Position numbers and translations under genes: made by a program. Below, piece after piece: positions 11,958 through 23,579 of a stretch of 64,000 nt of DNA. Source of the DNA: Pyropia yezoensis (taxonomy: Eukaryota > Rhodophyta > Bangiophyceae > Bangiales > Bangiaceae); contig CM020620.1 of the NCBI GenBank assembly GCA_009829735.1, forward strand, positions 8,634,545-8,698,544. The letters are read 5' to 3'. Every line of letters starts with the position of its first letter. Position 1 is the first letter of the stretch. The notes beneath the pieces were generated by a model, which was not told the DNA's origin, ran no database searches, and worked only from the letters and a program-made list of their open reading frames with translations.

Positions 11958-12311
11958 TCACAGCCGCTTCATCTTCTTTTGCGTGTGCGCGTTGGTGTGG
12001 GTGCGCTGCCCCCGGGTGGGCAATTTGGCGGTGTGGCGCCCCCCCCGGTAACACCCAATCCGTACCAGCCGGTCAATCGCCGCGCGCTCCGCCACCCGCC
12101 GCGCGTCCTGCACGGGCGCGCCCGCCTCGAGCGCCGCGTAGAGGGAGGCCACGTGGGAGGGCGCCAGGTCCCGCACCCGCAGCGACGCCGAGCCGCCCAC
12201 GGCGTGGACGAGGTCCACCGCCGTTGACCGGCCAATGCCGTAGACGCGCTGGAAGGCACGCCACGCGGGCTCGGCGGGGGGGAGGGCCACGCCGAGGAAG
12301 CGGAGGGCCAT
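11958..12311 (-). CDS. rps13: Ribosomal protein uS13, mitochondrial type
   Basis: A 117-residue protein starting at ATG 12311. The whole length matches bacterial/organellar S13: N-terminal MALRFLGVALP, helix–turn segment RVYGIGRSTAVDL (family: YGIG), central VRDLAPSHVASLYAAL, and the diagnostic C-terminus RIGCYRGGRHTAKLPTRGQR followed by THTNAHT. S13 sits in the head of the small subunit and contacts the P-site tRNA. The GRHxxxLPxRGQRTxTNAxT signature is of the bacterial type, so the protein serves an organelle. Mitochondrion is favoured because plastid rps13 is normally kept in the plastid genome of algae; that is inference. There is no obvious cleavable presequence before the S13 core. The gene appears intronless. 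Confidence 0.9.
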   Translation of the reverse strand: MALRFLGVALPPAEPAWRAFQRVYGIGRSTAVDLVHAVGGSASLRVRDLAPSHVASLYAALEAGAPVQDARRVAERAAIDRLVRIGCYRGGRHTAKLPTRGQRTHTNAHTQKKMKRL

Positions 12312-12513
12312 TGGAAGGGAAGGGGGGGGGGGCGAGCGGGGGAAAAGGGGGCGAGAGAAGGTTGGATATGGGGGAGGAAGGGCGAGGGGAGGTTAGACGT
12401 GGGGACAATGGGAAAGGGGGGTGGAAAAAGATGGGAGGGCGAGGAGAGGGACCAGGTGCGGGCGGGCTAAGATGGGGACTGGGCGAGAGACAACACGGGG
12501 AACACAGCGCCGC

Positions 12514-13223
12514 CATGGATGGCACCAATAAAATCGATGAATTAAGTTCATACAATTAATCATAGTTTATTAGAGATTAATCAGTTGGCGCTTTCCCGTC
12601 TTTTATATGTTTTTTAAAACTAAATGATGTGTGAACCCTGCCCCCCCCCCCCCCCCCCGCCCCCCCCCCCTCCTTCCGACTGCCCTGTGCCCTGTTCGTC
12701 ACACAATGATTTACCCCCGCCACGCCACGGAGTAGCTACAGCGGGACTGGCTCTGCGCGACGGTCCGTCGCTCACGCGAAGGCTGCCACTGGTGCCGCCA
12801 CTGCTGTCGCTGCTACTGCAGACTTCCTCGCCGCCGCCCTGGCCGCCGACCCTCCCACTCTGATAGTATCACGCGCCAAGTACGGGGGGGGGGATCGGTG
12901 CGACGCTGAAGAACACTGCCGAGACTGCTGCGGCCGCTGGCTCTGTCGCCCTTTACTGCAACGCCCAGGGTCGCAGCCGACCCATCGCCGCCTTCCACAT
13001 CGACCTGGGCGGCAACAACGTCAGCAACGAGAGTGCGACCAGCGAACAGGTCTGGAGAGAAGTGTACGGGCGACGAAGTAAGGGGAGCGCTCCACGGCGT
13101 CGCGGCAGCGAGGTCAGGCCAAGTCCAGCTAAAAACAATAGATTAATGAAAATCGAGATTTAATAGATTAATATATAGAGTAATCTATCTGAGATGTAAA
13201 AAATCATCTTTTTTCCATCCATG
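12514..13223. mobile_element. Short TIR element, family A copy 1
   Basis: A ~710-bp unit that begins CATGGATGG and ends CCATCCATG (inverted termini). It shares AT-rich ends, the phrase CAGTTGGCGCTTTC near the left end and internal coding-like sequence with 46988–47681. The interior is GC-rich and contains a long C run. It carries no intact transposase, so it resembles a non-autonomous DNA transposon. Confidence 0.65.
12641..12670 (+). repeat. C homopolymer tract
   Basis: Thirty bases that are all C except one G, near the left end of the family A element. Confidence 0.9.
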
Positions 13224-14701
13224 AGGCGCTGCGCCGCCTATCCGCAGCAAATAAGTAAGTATACAAAAAAGTTGATTAGCCCTATACATACGATGTGGAC
13301 AGCCTTAAGGAGAGTGGTGGCTCACAATCGCTCTGAGCCTGACGCCAATAGGTGCGATGATTGGTCAACTGCCGCGTCGCCCGGATTAAGATTGAACAGC
13401 ACTCAGCAGCATGTTCTGAATCGGCGCCTTGTGATTGGGTGATGCATGGTCGACGAATGTGGTCCAAACCAGGGGTTGTCAAGCGACCATAATTTCGGCA
13501 AACGTCGATCGGATGGGTGAGCAAACCATCAAGCGACCGCGTATCTACGCTGTTCTAATGATGGAACACTTTTAATTGTTTTTATTACGCAGGAATACAG
13601 CAGCTTGTCCCCGACAGTGCGACGAGACATGAAAAAAAAGCTTGTGAGCTGCGCCACAACACCGCTGCCGCAACGTATGTCTTTTCCTTACGCGTTCACC
13701 CATGGCGTCCATCTGGAAGTCGTCCACCAGGTGGTGGTCCTCAAGGATGTAAACGCTCGAACTCTGGAACACCTAACTACCGAGACAAGTCTGTAACTGC
13801 AACCGGATCTCAGCCTGAGCACGATATGCGCCGGCCCGCGGCTTGTGCCCAACCAACCGCAGCCAATCAGCGCGTCCGCTCACGTGCGCGTGCCCCCACC
13901 TCCTGGACCCGACTCGACCACCCAGCCCTCCTTCCGCCCGCACACCCCCCACGCGCCACCCTCCCTTTCCTCTTTCCCACGCCCCCCCCTCTCAAGCCCC
14001 CCCCTCCCATGCCGCCCTGAAGGCGCCCCTGCCGTGCAACCGCTCCCTCGCGTTCCCTTCTCTGGGAGGCAGAGTAGATCATAGTTTGACCACGAAACCA
14101 TAACTCATCGAGTTTGCTGGCATTTGCGTACTGGTCGGGGACTATACGACGTATGACCGCTTCCACTGCTTGTTTCCGGGTGGAGGTTTGGAAGATCATC
14201 GTTGCTATGTAGTTTTTTTACGTTGTCAGAGAAATCGTCCGGATAGCCTTCTTGCCTCTGTAAATTTTTTTTTCACAACGTCTTGCTTCTCTTTCTATTT
14301 GTTTGCCTGTTCTGAGAGGCAGACAATGGGCGAACGAGCTGGAAACGCACATCCAGCCGTGTTCCACCATTCGAGCGGTGTTCCAACATTCGAACAGCGT
14401 AGATATGAGAAAGTGTGAGCTCAGAGCCGAGCGCACATTTCCCAGACTAGCCATCGAGCGTAGTTTCTCGTGCATATATTCTACTTTTCAAACCAGTCGA
14501 GCGTACAATCAAGAGGTTGGTCGCGAGCGTGCTCTTGAGCACAGATCACTCACTCACGCTTGACTCAAGATCGACTTGAACAGACTACAAATACGATACC
14601 ACAGTGTATGCTCTTCGGACGACAAGTTGTCCCCGTCCCCAGCGACTTTTGGACGACCGCCCAGCGGTGTCATCATGGGGCCCACCCCTTCCCACACCTA
14701 G
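13224..14701. other. Intergenic, no gene recognised
   Basis: Mixed composition with AT-rich parts. The only open frames are short and I recognise none of them. The right edge abuts the truncated 3' end of the element 1 integrase. Confidence 0.5.
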
Positions 14702-15592
14702 TTAAAACGGCGTTTTCCTTTTTAGGATCTTCAAGGGCCACCTAGCGTACGCCGAGCGTGTCTCATTGGCCTTCTTGATGGCGGTAATGGCAGTCTCCTG
14801 AGCTTCCTGGAGACTGCTCAGCCAATCTGAGACTGCTGATAGTTTCGATTTCTTGCTGTCGAGGATGTCCACAGGTACCGTCCGTGTTTCAAGCCCACAG
14901 TTCAGGAGGAATGGGGAGTAGGTCGTGACCGCCTTAGGTGACCAGTCGTAAGCTACTTCTACAGGAGCAAGGAAGAGGCTCCAATCGCCCTGGTGATGGT
15001 TCACGAAGTTTCGCAGGATTTCTTCAATCTTCTTGTTCATGATCTCGATTTGTCCGTCCGTTTGGGGATGATAGGCCGAACATGCTTTGATTTTAACCTT
15101 GAGAATCTCGGTAAGCGACTGCCAGAAGTTGGAGAAAAGCATACGGTCTTGGTCGCAGACGACCTCGGATGGTAGACCGTGATGACGGTAGACGTGATCA
15201 TGGTAGAGTTGCGCTACCACTGGTGCAGTACAGTCGGGCTTCATTGGCGCTAGTCGAATCATCTTCGAGAGCCTGTCTACAATAACGTCAATGCCATTGT
15301 GGCCCCTTTGGGTCAGTGGAAGAGGGGTGATAAATTCCATGGACACACTTGCCCATCGTTGGTTCGGTGGATTCAGTGGCTTGAGGTGACCCGGAGGTGA
15401 ATGGGTGCCAGCCTTGTTCCGCTGGCACAAATCACATGATTGTACGTATCTTTGGATGTCCTTTCGCATCGTCTTCCAGTAGTACTTGGAAGCAATAGCG
15501 TTGGTGGTTTTCTTGACTCCCATGTGCCCTTGGCTTGGGATGTCGTGGTAGCCATGGAGTAGGCTTTGGCGTAGAGTACCACCGGGATGCAC
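14702..15592 (-). pseudogene. Element 1 integrase (truncated)
   Basis: The zinc-binding HHCC region is visible (HGYH...H...CDLCQRNK). The core has the second acidic residue in VVCDQDRM and the third in DGQIEIMN. The first catalytic position reads SMEFITPLP where the family has MDFI, so Asp is replaced by Glu. The C-terminus is lost after about NETRSAYA, and any chromodomain is missing. Confidence 0.85.
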
Positions 15593-15630
15593 GTACGGTC
15601 ACCTCGTTTCAGCAACCTCATGTGAGTCCG

Positions 15631-16954
15631 TTAGGGAGATACCGGGTCTTTGAGTAGGTCGGCAAACTCGGGGTCCGCGTTGTACTCTTGGTCTAGGGTG
15701 GCAAGGTCTTGATCACATTGGCTCATGGACATGAGGTCGTTGATTTCAGTTTTCTTGGGTAGGCGTCCGGTGGTCTTGGTTAGCACGCGACTAAGTAGAT
15801 CTTGATTGGAAGCGTGCTTGTCGGGGGCGTTTTGCGGTTGCCTCAAATGAGCATCAGCTACGGAGTTGGATGTGCCCTTGATGGGAATGATCTTAAAATC
15901 GAACTGCTCCAAGAGCTCTAGCCACTTGACGTGGCGGTCGTTGAGCTTCTGCTGGGTTTTCAGGTACCTCAGGGACTCATGGTCGCTGTGAACCTCGAAA
16001 GGTCTTCCATGGAGGTAGCAGCGCCAGTGTCTAATGGCTTGTGCTACTGCGAGCAGTTTGCGCTCACGGATACTGTAGCGCTGTTCGTGGATGTTGAGCG
16101 TCAATGAGAAGTAGGGCACTGGGCGTCGTCCTTTTCCGTCATCTTATTCAAGGACTGCACCAACAGCATACCGACTGGCATCTGTGGACCCAAAGATTGG
16201 GTACCTCTTTTCGAATGGCCTCGGTACTGGTGCACTTGTCGTCAGGGTTAGTAGTTGCTCAAAAGCCTTCTGGGCGTCAGAACTCCATTCAACGTCGACG
16301 TTCCCAGCGAGCATTGTGAGAGGTGCAGCCACGGATGCTATTCCTTTAATAAATCGACGATAGAAGTGGACCATGCCGAGGAAGGATTGCACATCTTATT
16401 TGCTGTGCGGCACAGCCGAGGATTGAATGGCTTGGACCTGGTAGTCCTCCATAGAAAAGCCTTCATCGGAAATGACGTGGCCGAGGCAGTCCCGAGTCGT
16501 TCGAGAAAATTGGCACTTGCTTAGCTTGGCGTAGAGTTTATGCTCTCACAACTTGTCCAGTGCTTGCCTTAGGTGCTTCAGGTGATCTTCGTAAGGTTCA
16601 CTACACACCAGAATGTCGTGGAGGTACACACAGATAAAATCATACATGTAAGGTCGGAAGACGTCATTCATTAGATTCATGAAGACCGCAGGGGCGTTTG
16701 ATAGCCCAAAGGGTAGCCCGGTAAACTCGTAGAACCCGTATTTTGTTCGGAACGCCGTCAGCGGGATAGTATCAGGGTCAAGCCGGATCTGGTGGTAACC
16801 TGATCGGAGGTCGATCTTCGTGAAGTACTTGGCCTTTCGCAGTTGGTCGAAGATGTCGTCAATTCGCGGCAAGGAATATACGTTCTTGACAGTTGCCTTG
16901 TTCAATGCTCGATAATCGATTCACGTTCGCCAGCCACTGTCCTTCATGGCTGCA
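15631..16954 (-). pseudogene. Element 1 RT core and RNase H
   Basis: Three broken reading frames. RT (16905–16546) includes [22 protein letters not shown] and [10 protein letters not shown]. The catalytic YxDD box reads YLHD, which loses one essential Asp. The connection domain (16392–16144, SFLGMVHFYRRFIKGI) and RNase H (16119–15631, with HSDHESLRYL) follow after frame breaks. At the right edge the sequence runs into the AATAG target duplication of element 2. Confidence 0.85.
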
Positions 16955-16959
16955 AATAG
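16955..16959. repeat. Target site duplication of element 2, left copy (AATAG)
   Basis: AATAG lies directly before the TGTGGCA start of the left LTR. The same five bases follow the right LTR at 26330–26334. Confidence 0.85.
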
Positions 16960-17428
16960 TGTGGCAGTATTGACCCCCAGGTACGGGGGCAACACGTGCC
17001 ATGCAAGGGGCGGCAGGCCACTAGCCTGATCCGTTCCTCCCCCTGCATTAGGGTCCGTATTCCCTAAGTTTGGGATAGTTAGCTTAGTAGTAAATCCAAC
17101 TTGGATTTGAGGGTTTTCTGCATTTATCGTCTTGAATTTTCGTGTGGCCCGGTGGGCAGGTGCTGGGGTGGGAGATTCTGAGTGGCGAGATTCTGAGGGG
17201 ACCCTGGGGGGATAAGGGGAGGGACAGCGGGTCTTGGCCCTGCGTCCCCGTCCCGACCAAGAAACTGTTGGACCACACACCATCCTCTTGTTTGTCAGTG
17301 GGGGGTTTGCCCCACAACAGGGACAGAGTGTGTGCGACTTGCACTTCTTCCGGTTCCCCCGACACGGGAGGCAGCTCTTGTACACCGCCCCAACTTGGGT
17401 GTCGTGTGTGCAAGTGGTTTTTGCCACA
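16960..17428 (+). repeat. Element 2 left (5') LTR
   Basis: 469 bp, TG...CA ends with 7-bp inverted termini TGTGGCA/TGCCACA. Nearly identical to 25861–26329. Confidence 0.92.
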
Positions 17429-17430
17429 TT

Positions 17431-17448
17431 TGGTGGAGCAGCAGGGGA
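17431..17448 (+). promoter_or_regulatory. Candidate primer-binding site of element 2
   Basis: Two bases after the LTR the sequence starts TGGTGGAGCAGCAGG. A leading TGG, complementary to tRNA CCA ends, is what a tRNA-primed element needs. I cannot name the tRNA. Confidence 0.4.
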
Positions 17449-17547
17449 CAGAGGTAAACTTTACCTCCGGGTGCACCCGGGTGTAGGGGGCCCTCTGTCT
17501 CAGAGGAACGGTGGACTTGGACCGTGTCATACGGATCGTCAGCCAAC

Positions 17548-19488
17548 ATGGCTAGTTCGGACCCCCCGTCGTCCGGGGAGTACACGGGTGACGCACGTAC
17601 TTCAGTGCCTTTGAATACTGGTGAGACACAGGTGGGTTTACCTGGGGTCGCAGAGGGACTGGAGGTCCCTCAAGCCAGCAGGACTGGAAGTGCGGGCGGG
17701 CAACAGGCCACCCCGACTCAGTCGCGAGTTCACTCGGGTGACACTTCTGATGTGGGTGGGCCGAAGTCTGGCCACCGTGTGGTATACTCAACGGGAACGT
17801 CCCAAGGGGTGAGAACTGTCCCCGCGGGTTCCACTCGGGTTGGAGCCAACTTTGGCTTGGAGCCGTCGCCAACTAGGCTTTCGGAGGACGGCGGACCTCC
17901 TTTGGTCGGCGATGGGCTCGCGCCCATGCCCCCGGTTGAGACCCCTGAGGAACGTGGATACCCCTCAGGTGGACTCCCGGAGGCGGACCGAGACTCAACT
18001 GGAGTCGTCAATCCACTCCTCGCGGAAACTGTCCGTCAGGAGGCGACTAATGTGTTGCGGCAGACTTTGCCGGACCTGGTGGTCACGATGACGTATATTA
18101 TTCTGAATCAGATTGTGGCGAGTTTGCCAGATGGCCTTAATGTCCAGACCGGATCGGGGCTTTCGAGCCCGCAGGCGCAGGGGGAATCCCTCCTGACGCC
18201 TACCTCTGGTCGCCCCGAACAGGGGGCGACACCTGAGACTCCCAACGAGGGAGCCACACCATACTCGGTGGGGCGTACGCCCTTCATGAGAGAGTTCCCC
18301 ACGGAAACGCCGGCGGCTACACCAAGCGCGCCGCGCCGGACTACAGGCACTGAGGGTGAACTTACCCCAGTGCCACAGCGGCTGTTCCCTCAACGTGAGG
18401 TGCCGCCCAAGATCCAGGTAGCCAACCCGGTCTACCAGAGGATCTTTGACTGTGAGACCTACGCCCTCCACAACAAGTCGGTGGCGTATGGTCCTGACCA
18501 GGCCCGAGCCATGGGCCGTGCCAAGAAGAATGCACTTCACTCTTTTGGGCACAAAGCGGAGTGGGATGGAACTCCCCCCCTCCGTGTCTTTGAGTTCCTA
18601 CGTCGTTTCACAAAAGCCTGTGACGACAATGCCATAAGTGAAGGCATGGCTTTTTACATGCTACAGGAGTTTACGAAGGGCGACCTGCGGACAGAACTTA
18701 TGTCCGTCATGCCCAGCTCCTCAAGTGGAGGCGCTGGTGAGGTGACGTCCTATTTGGATCTCGTCAACTGGTTGTTGAAAGCCATGCTTGATGAAGCGGC
18801 GTTGGCTTCTCAAGTCGAGGAGTTTACGCAAGCCCATCAGGAAGAGGCGGAGGACGAGTTGTCCTTTGCGGAGCGAGTCCGTAAGCTCAACAATCTTTGT
18901 GGGTTTCTTCATCCACAAGCTGTGGTGAAGAGTCGGTTTGTGGAGGGACTCCATTGGTCAGTCCGGATGGAGACCCGGGAGCATAACACTGCCCGGGCGA
19001 CCCTGGCTGAGTTGGCTAGGTTCTCCTACCGCAGAGGCGAGGCCTACCGCAAGTTGCGGGAGGAACAACGCCAGGAGCGTCAAGCCGAGTTGGCCAAGGA
19101 ACGGGAGGAGGCGCGCCAGGCCAGAGAGTTGAGAGAGGCACGCCGAATCCGCAAGGAGAGGGTGGTAGCTGCCGTGGCAACTTCCCAGGGTATCTCTTCG
19201 TCTTCACCAGTTGGGAAGACCCCTCCGGGAACTGACAATCGGTGTTGGAACTGCAACTCCGATGGACACTATGATTGCCCCAAGTTGAGTAAACGCATCC
19301 AACAACTTGTTAGGAATGCGAGTAAGAAGTCGGTTACGAACGAAGTACGTTCACGCCGCGAGGGTGGGTCTCGACCGGTGGTGGCGGTCGCCACACCCTC
19401 GACGAAGGGGGCGGACACGTCGTCCTCGGACTCGTCGTCTTCTCCTTCGTCCTCAGATTCGGACGCCAAGTCGGCGGGAAACGAATGA
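17548..19488 (+). CDS. gag: Element 2 gag polyprotein
   Basis: 646 codons from ATG 17548, the first ATG in frame and in a good context (AACATGGCT). The N-terminal third is Gly/Ser/Pro/Thr-rich. A capsid-like region follows at about residues 290–500 (HSFGHKAEWDGTPPLRVFEF; EEAEDELSFAERVRKLNNL, typical of retrotransposon gag). A highly charged coiled-coil-like stretch rich in Arg/Glu/Lys comes next, then a zinc knuckle (CWNCNSDGHYDC) and a Ser/Asp-rich tail. The knuckle spacing is CX2CX4HX2C, two residues shorter than the usual CX2CX4HX4C. The TGA stop overlaps the pol ATG in ATGA. Confidence 0.9.
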   Translation: MASSDPPSSGEYTGDARTSVPLNTGETQVGLPGVAEGLEVPQASRTGSAGGQQATPTQSRVHSGDTSDVGGPKSGHRVVYSTGTSQGVRTVPAGSTRVGANFGLEPSPTRLSEDGGPPLVGDGLAPMPPVETPEERGYPSGGLPEADRDSTGVVNPLLAETVRQEATNVLRQTLPDLVVTMTYIILNQIVASLPDGLNVQTGSGLSSPQAQGESLLTPTSGRPEQGATPETPNEGATPYSVGRTPFMREFPTETPAATPSAPRRTTGTEGELTPVPQRLFPQREVPPKIQVANPVYQRIFDCETYALHNKSVAYGPDQARAMGRAKKNALHSFGHKAEWDGTPPLRVFEFLRRFTKACDDNAISEGMAFYMLQEFTKGDLRTELMSVMPSSSSGGAGEVTSYLDLVNWLLKAMLDEAALASQVEEFTQAHQEEAEDELSFAERVRKLNNLCGFLHPQAVVKSRFVEGLHWSVRMETREHNTARATLAELARFSYRRGEAYRKLREEQRQERQAELAKEREEARQARELREARRIRKERVVAAVATSQGISSSSPVGKTPPGTDNRCWNCNSDGHYDCPKLSKRIQQLVRNASKKSVTNEVRSRREGGSRPVVAVATPSTKGADTSSSDSSSSPSSSDSDAKSAGNE

Positions 19489-22400
19489 CCGTTGGAGCTG
19501 GTCGTCCGAAGCTCACAACGGCAGCCTCGGCCAAGTGGGCCAAGAGGACGAGTCAACCGTGCCGGATACTGCGGCGACCTAAGGGAGTCCGCCCACCTCG
19601 GGTAGGACTCCCCAAGAACGTAAAACCACGTCGGGTCATCGCGGTGCTGACGGGTGAGAACTTCCAGGTGGCTGGACGGGTGCAACTTGCCCCCGGCCGC
19701 GCCTGTTGTGCCCGTATCGTACTTGATACCGGGTCAGGAGCCTCCTTGATACGCAAGTCGCTATTACCAAAGGAGATGAAGCTCCAACGCTGGAAGTCTA
19801 AAGCTGACCATCTGATCGATATCAATGGTGGGGTACTTCCCATCGTTGGTGCCGTAACCCTACCAACTAGGTTGGGGACCCATGAGGTCGACGTGACCTA
19901 TGGAGTAGTTGAGAATATATCGGTACCCCTGCTTCTGGGTACCCCTTATGTTGTTACACAAGTGCCTTTGATTTGTGGCCCTGAGTACTGGGTCAAGTTG
20001 ATGAATGGGGAGACTATCCCCATCCTTGGTAAGGGAAAGTCTGTGGCTCCTGTGACAGTCTCACAGTCGAAGCCTGTTTGCTCTGTGAGGGAAGGGTTTA
20101 CTGCTACCCTGCGTTTAGCCCGTAAAGTCACGTTGCCCCCCAACTCGGTGGCGCACGTTGATGTTGTAACTGATTATACGGGGAACGGGTTGGTGCACCC
20201 TCACCCCCGTCTTGCTCGCAAGCACCAAGTGCATGTCGCCCTTGGCACGATGGACTCCAAAACCGGAGTCCCGTGGAGGATCCAGGTTATGAACCTGAGC
20301 TCGTCGCCCAAGTACTTCAAGTCGGGAGCCAAGTTCGGCTATATCGACCAACATGAGGGACCGGTAGTAGCGGCCACCATCAACGCGGGCGCAAGAAGCG
20401 ACGCGAAGTCCGGAAAGGAGAAGCATCAAGCCAAGTCGGCCGCCTCTCCTCGGCCCCATGTGAACATGGAGGGTGTCCCACCCAGGTTGAGGGTTCAAGT
20501 TGAACGCCTCTTGGACCAATATCACAAGTTGTGGGATGGCCCATTGGGACTCATGAGAGCCACCCAACACCGGATCGAGTTGAAGCCCGGTGCACCCCCT
20601 ATACGCCAACAACCGTATAGGGGAGGACCCCGTTCAAGGGCCCTCGTTAAGGAGCAAGTTGCTCGCATGGAGGCCCTCGATGTGATCGATGCCAGCAACG
20701 CCGAGTGGGCGAGTCCGGTGGTTGTCTTCCCCAAAGTTGATGGGACCCCCCGGTTCTGTATCGACTACCGTAAGCTCAACGAGAGCACGGTGAAGGACCG
20801 TTATCCCCTACCTAGGATGGACGACTGTCTGGACTCTCTGGGGGAGGCGAACGTGTTCTCTACCCTGGACTGTAACGCGGGGTACTTGCAAATTCCCATT
20901 GCCCCGGAAGACAGGCATTAAACTACCTTTACCTGTCACTGTGGTACCTACCAGTGCAAGCGTCTGCCGTTTGGCCTGTGTAACGCGCCGGCAACTTTCC
21001 AGCGCGCTAAGGACATGATTCTGGCCGGAGTACGGTGGCAGATCTGTCTCGTGTACCTAGACGATATTATTGTGTTCTCCCGAAGTCCGGAGGAACACAT
21101 TGGCCATCTTGGCCAGGTGTTCAAGCTACTTGCTGACGCCGGTGTGTCACTGAAGGCGAGTAAGTGCCACCTCTTCACTCAAGAGGTGGAATACTTGGGA
21201 CATGTTGTCCGTCCGGGGCGTCTCAGTGTCAACGAGAAAAACTTGAGGGCCATCCGTAAGGCTCAGTACCCCCGGACCCAGACCCAGATGAGGAGCTTCC
21301 TCGGGATGTGTAACGTGTACCGACATTTCACCCAGGGCTTCGCCAAGGTGGCGAAACCGTTGAATGAGTTAGTGAGCTCAACGCTACCCAAGAACCTGCC
21401 TCCCCCAAGTCGGGTGGAGCAGGAATCCTTTGAGACTCTTCGGGACCTTCTGCAGAAGCCCCCTATCCTGGCTATTCCCAGGTTGGGAGGCCACTACATC
21501 CTGGATGTGGACGCTAGCTACGACCAACTTGGTTGTGTGTTGCTTCAGCAGCAGCCGGACAAGGAGTACTTGCCGGTGGGATACTTCAGCAAGGGGCTGA
21601 ACTCGGCCGAGAAGAACTACGGAGTCACCGAGTTGGAAGGACTCGCAGTGGTGTGGGCGGTGACGTCACTTCGTCACTACCTAGAGGGTGAGAAGCTCCT
21701 CATCCGCTGTGACCACCGCGCGTTGCAGTTCATCTTCAAGACGGACTGTACGAACACTCGTCTCAACCGGTGGAGGGTGCGACTGGCACCCTTCAACTTT
21801 GATATTGAGTACCGTCCCGGCCGGCAACATGCCTTGGTCGACGGTCTGTCTCGGGTACCTACCGAGGGGCTGGACACTAACCCAGTCGATGAGGACATCC
21901 CCATCGTGGGGGTAGGCACGCGCTCGGGTCAGGCGTTGAACCCCGAGGCGCCAGGGAACAAGAAATACTTGCCCCTGTCCCTGGACGAGGTGGTGAAGGC
22001 CCAGGCCGAGGATCCCTTCTGCAAGTCGCAGAGGGATACACTGGATACAGTGGCGGAGACGCGGTTCTTTCTGGGAGACGATGGCCTCCTCATGAGGAGG
22101 GGGGTATTCCAGGGGACCGAACAACTTGTCGTCCCCGCATCCCTCAAGGACAGTATCCTTGAGAGGGAGCATAACGCTCCCACAGGTTGACACCTGGGGT
22201 CTAGTAAACTGTACCGGACCCTGAGGACCAGGTACTACTGGCCGTCCATGGTGGTGGACATCTACAGTTGGGTGGCTGCCTGCACAAGTTGTGCACAGAA
22301 CCGTCTGATGGAACGGCGGCCTACTACGGCTATGCTATTGTTCCCGGCCAAGGAGCCCTTTGCCGCGTTGGCGATGGACATCCTTGGGCCACTGCCAGTG

Positions 22401-23468
22401 ACCGAGGAGGGCAACCAGTACCTCCTGGTAATCTGTGACCGCTTCACGAAACTTACGCGAGCGATCCCACTGGCAGAGATCACGGCCATGTCGGTCGTGT
22501 CAGCCTTCCTAGATCACTGGGTTGCCGCGTATGGCATTCCGAATAGTACACTATCGGACAATGGACCGCAATTTGCGTCTGTACTGTTTCAGGGAGTGCT
22601 GGATATGTTGGGGGTGCGGGCAAACTATGCCACCCCCTACCACCCACAAACTAATGGGCAGGTGGAGCGCTTCAACAAAACAATTGTTAGGCAGCTGCGC
22701 CACTATGTGAGTGAGCACGTGAAAACGTGGGACCAATACATTTCTATTCTTACCACTGCCTACAATTCGCAGGTTCACTCATCTACCGGGGAAGTACCCC
22801 TCGCTTTTGTGACCCCCCGTTGCGTGCGGTCTATTGCCGTGCGGCGGCCGCTCCCAACTAGGGAGGATGGCGGCAGTACGCCTACTCCTACTGAGAGTAA
22901 GGCGGAGTTCGCTGCTAGGCTTGAAAACCTCATCCCTAAAGTCAGGGCTGAGATGGACAAAGCACAAAAGCGCTACAAGCGTACCTTTGACAAAAAGGTG
23001 CGCAATGCTAAGCATGTCCCCGAGCAGGGTGACTGGGTGCTGGTACACTCACACACCCCAACTGGGGGTAAGTTGGTATTCCAGACGAAGGGGCCGTACC
23101 AGGTCCTTCGTACTGATGGGCGGCGCTTCACCATCGAAAGTGACGATGGGGTCCGCACAGTAAACGGACAGGACGTTGTCAAAGTTGCACCACCACCTGC
23201 AGGCGACCCAGCTTGGGCGCGTGCTTTGGAAGCGTGGCGCCTCCCCTCACTGCCTGCGGCCAAACAGGGCCCGCAGGAGTACGTGTTCGATCAGTTCATT
23301 GACCACGGATGGGATGAGGACACTGACCGCCGCATTTTGAGGGTGCGTTGGTTTGGCTACAAAGCAAAGGATGATACGTGGGAGTATGTGGAGGACCTTC
23401 CCGCTGAGAAGGTCCGGGCGTACTGTGCCCGGAATGAGATAGACCCTAACAGCCCTCCCTCATCGTGA
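19485..23468 (+). pseudogene. pol: Element 2 pol polyprotein with two in-frame stops
   Basis: One frame of 1,328 codons interrupted by TAA at 20919–20921 and TGA at 22188–22190; element 3 has sense codons at both places. Domains in order: aspartic protease (LDTGSGASLI); RT (IDYRKLNESTVKD, LPFGLCNAPATF, catalytic YLDDIIVF intact); RNase H (LDVDASYDQLGC, RCDHRALQ); integrase with HHCC zinc region, and catalytic Asp in AMDILGPLP, Asp in LSDNGPQF, Glu in QVERFNK; then a C-terminal chromodomain-like segment (VFDQFIDHGW, LRVRWFGYKAKDDTWEYVEDLP). Chromodomains steer such elements to particular chromatin. The start overlaps gag by four bases, suggesting termination–reinitiation or −1 frameshifting. 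Confidence 0.92.
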
Positions 23469-23579
23469 GGGAAGGCCGAGCAACAGTGCCAAGAGAGTGC
23501 TTCAAGTCGAAGTGGTACGCAGAGTGGCTTTTAACTACAGCCCTAACCCTCACACTCTCACAACAAAGGCAGCTGCCAA

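Noticed and set aside
13605..13796. 63-codon plus-strand frame with GVHLEVVHQVVVLKD
   Set aside because: Too short, with no homologous copy in the window and no recognisable domain.
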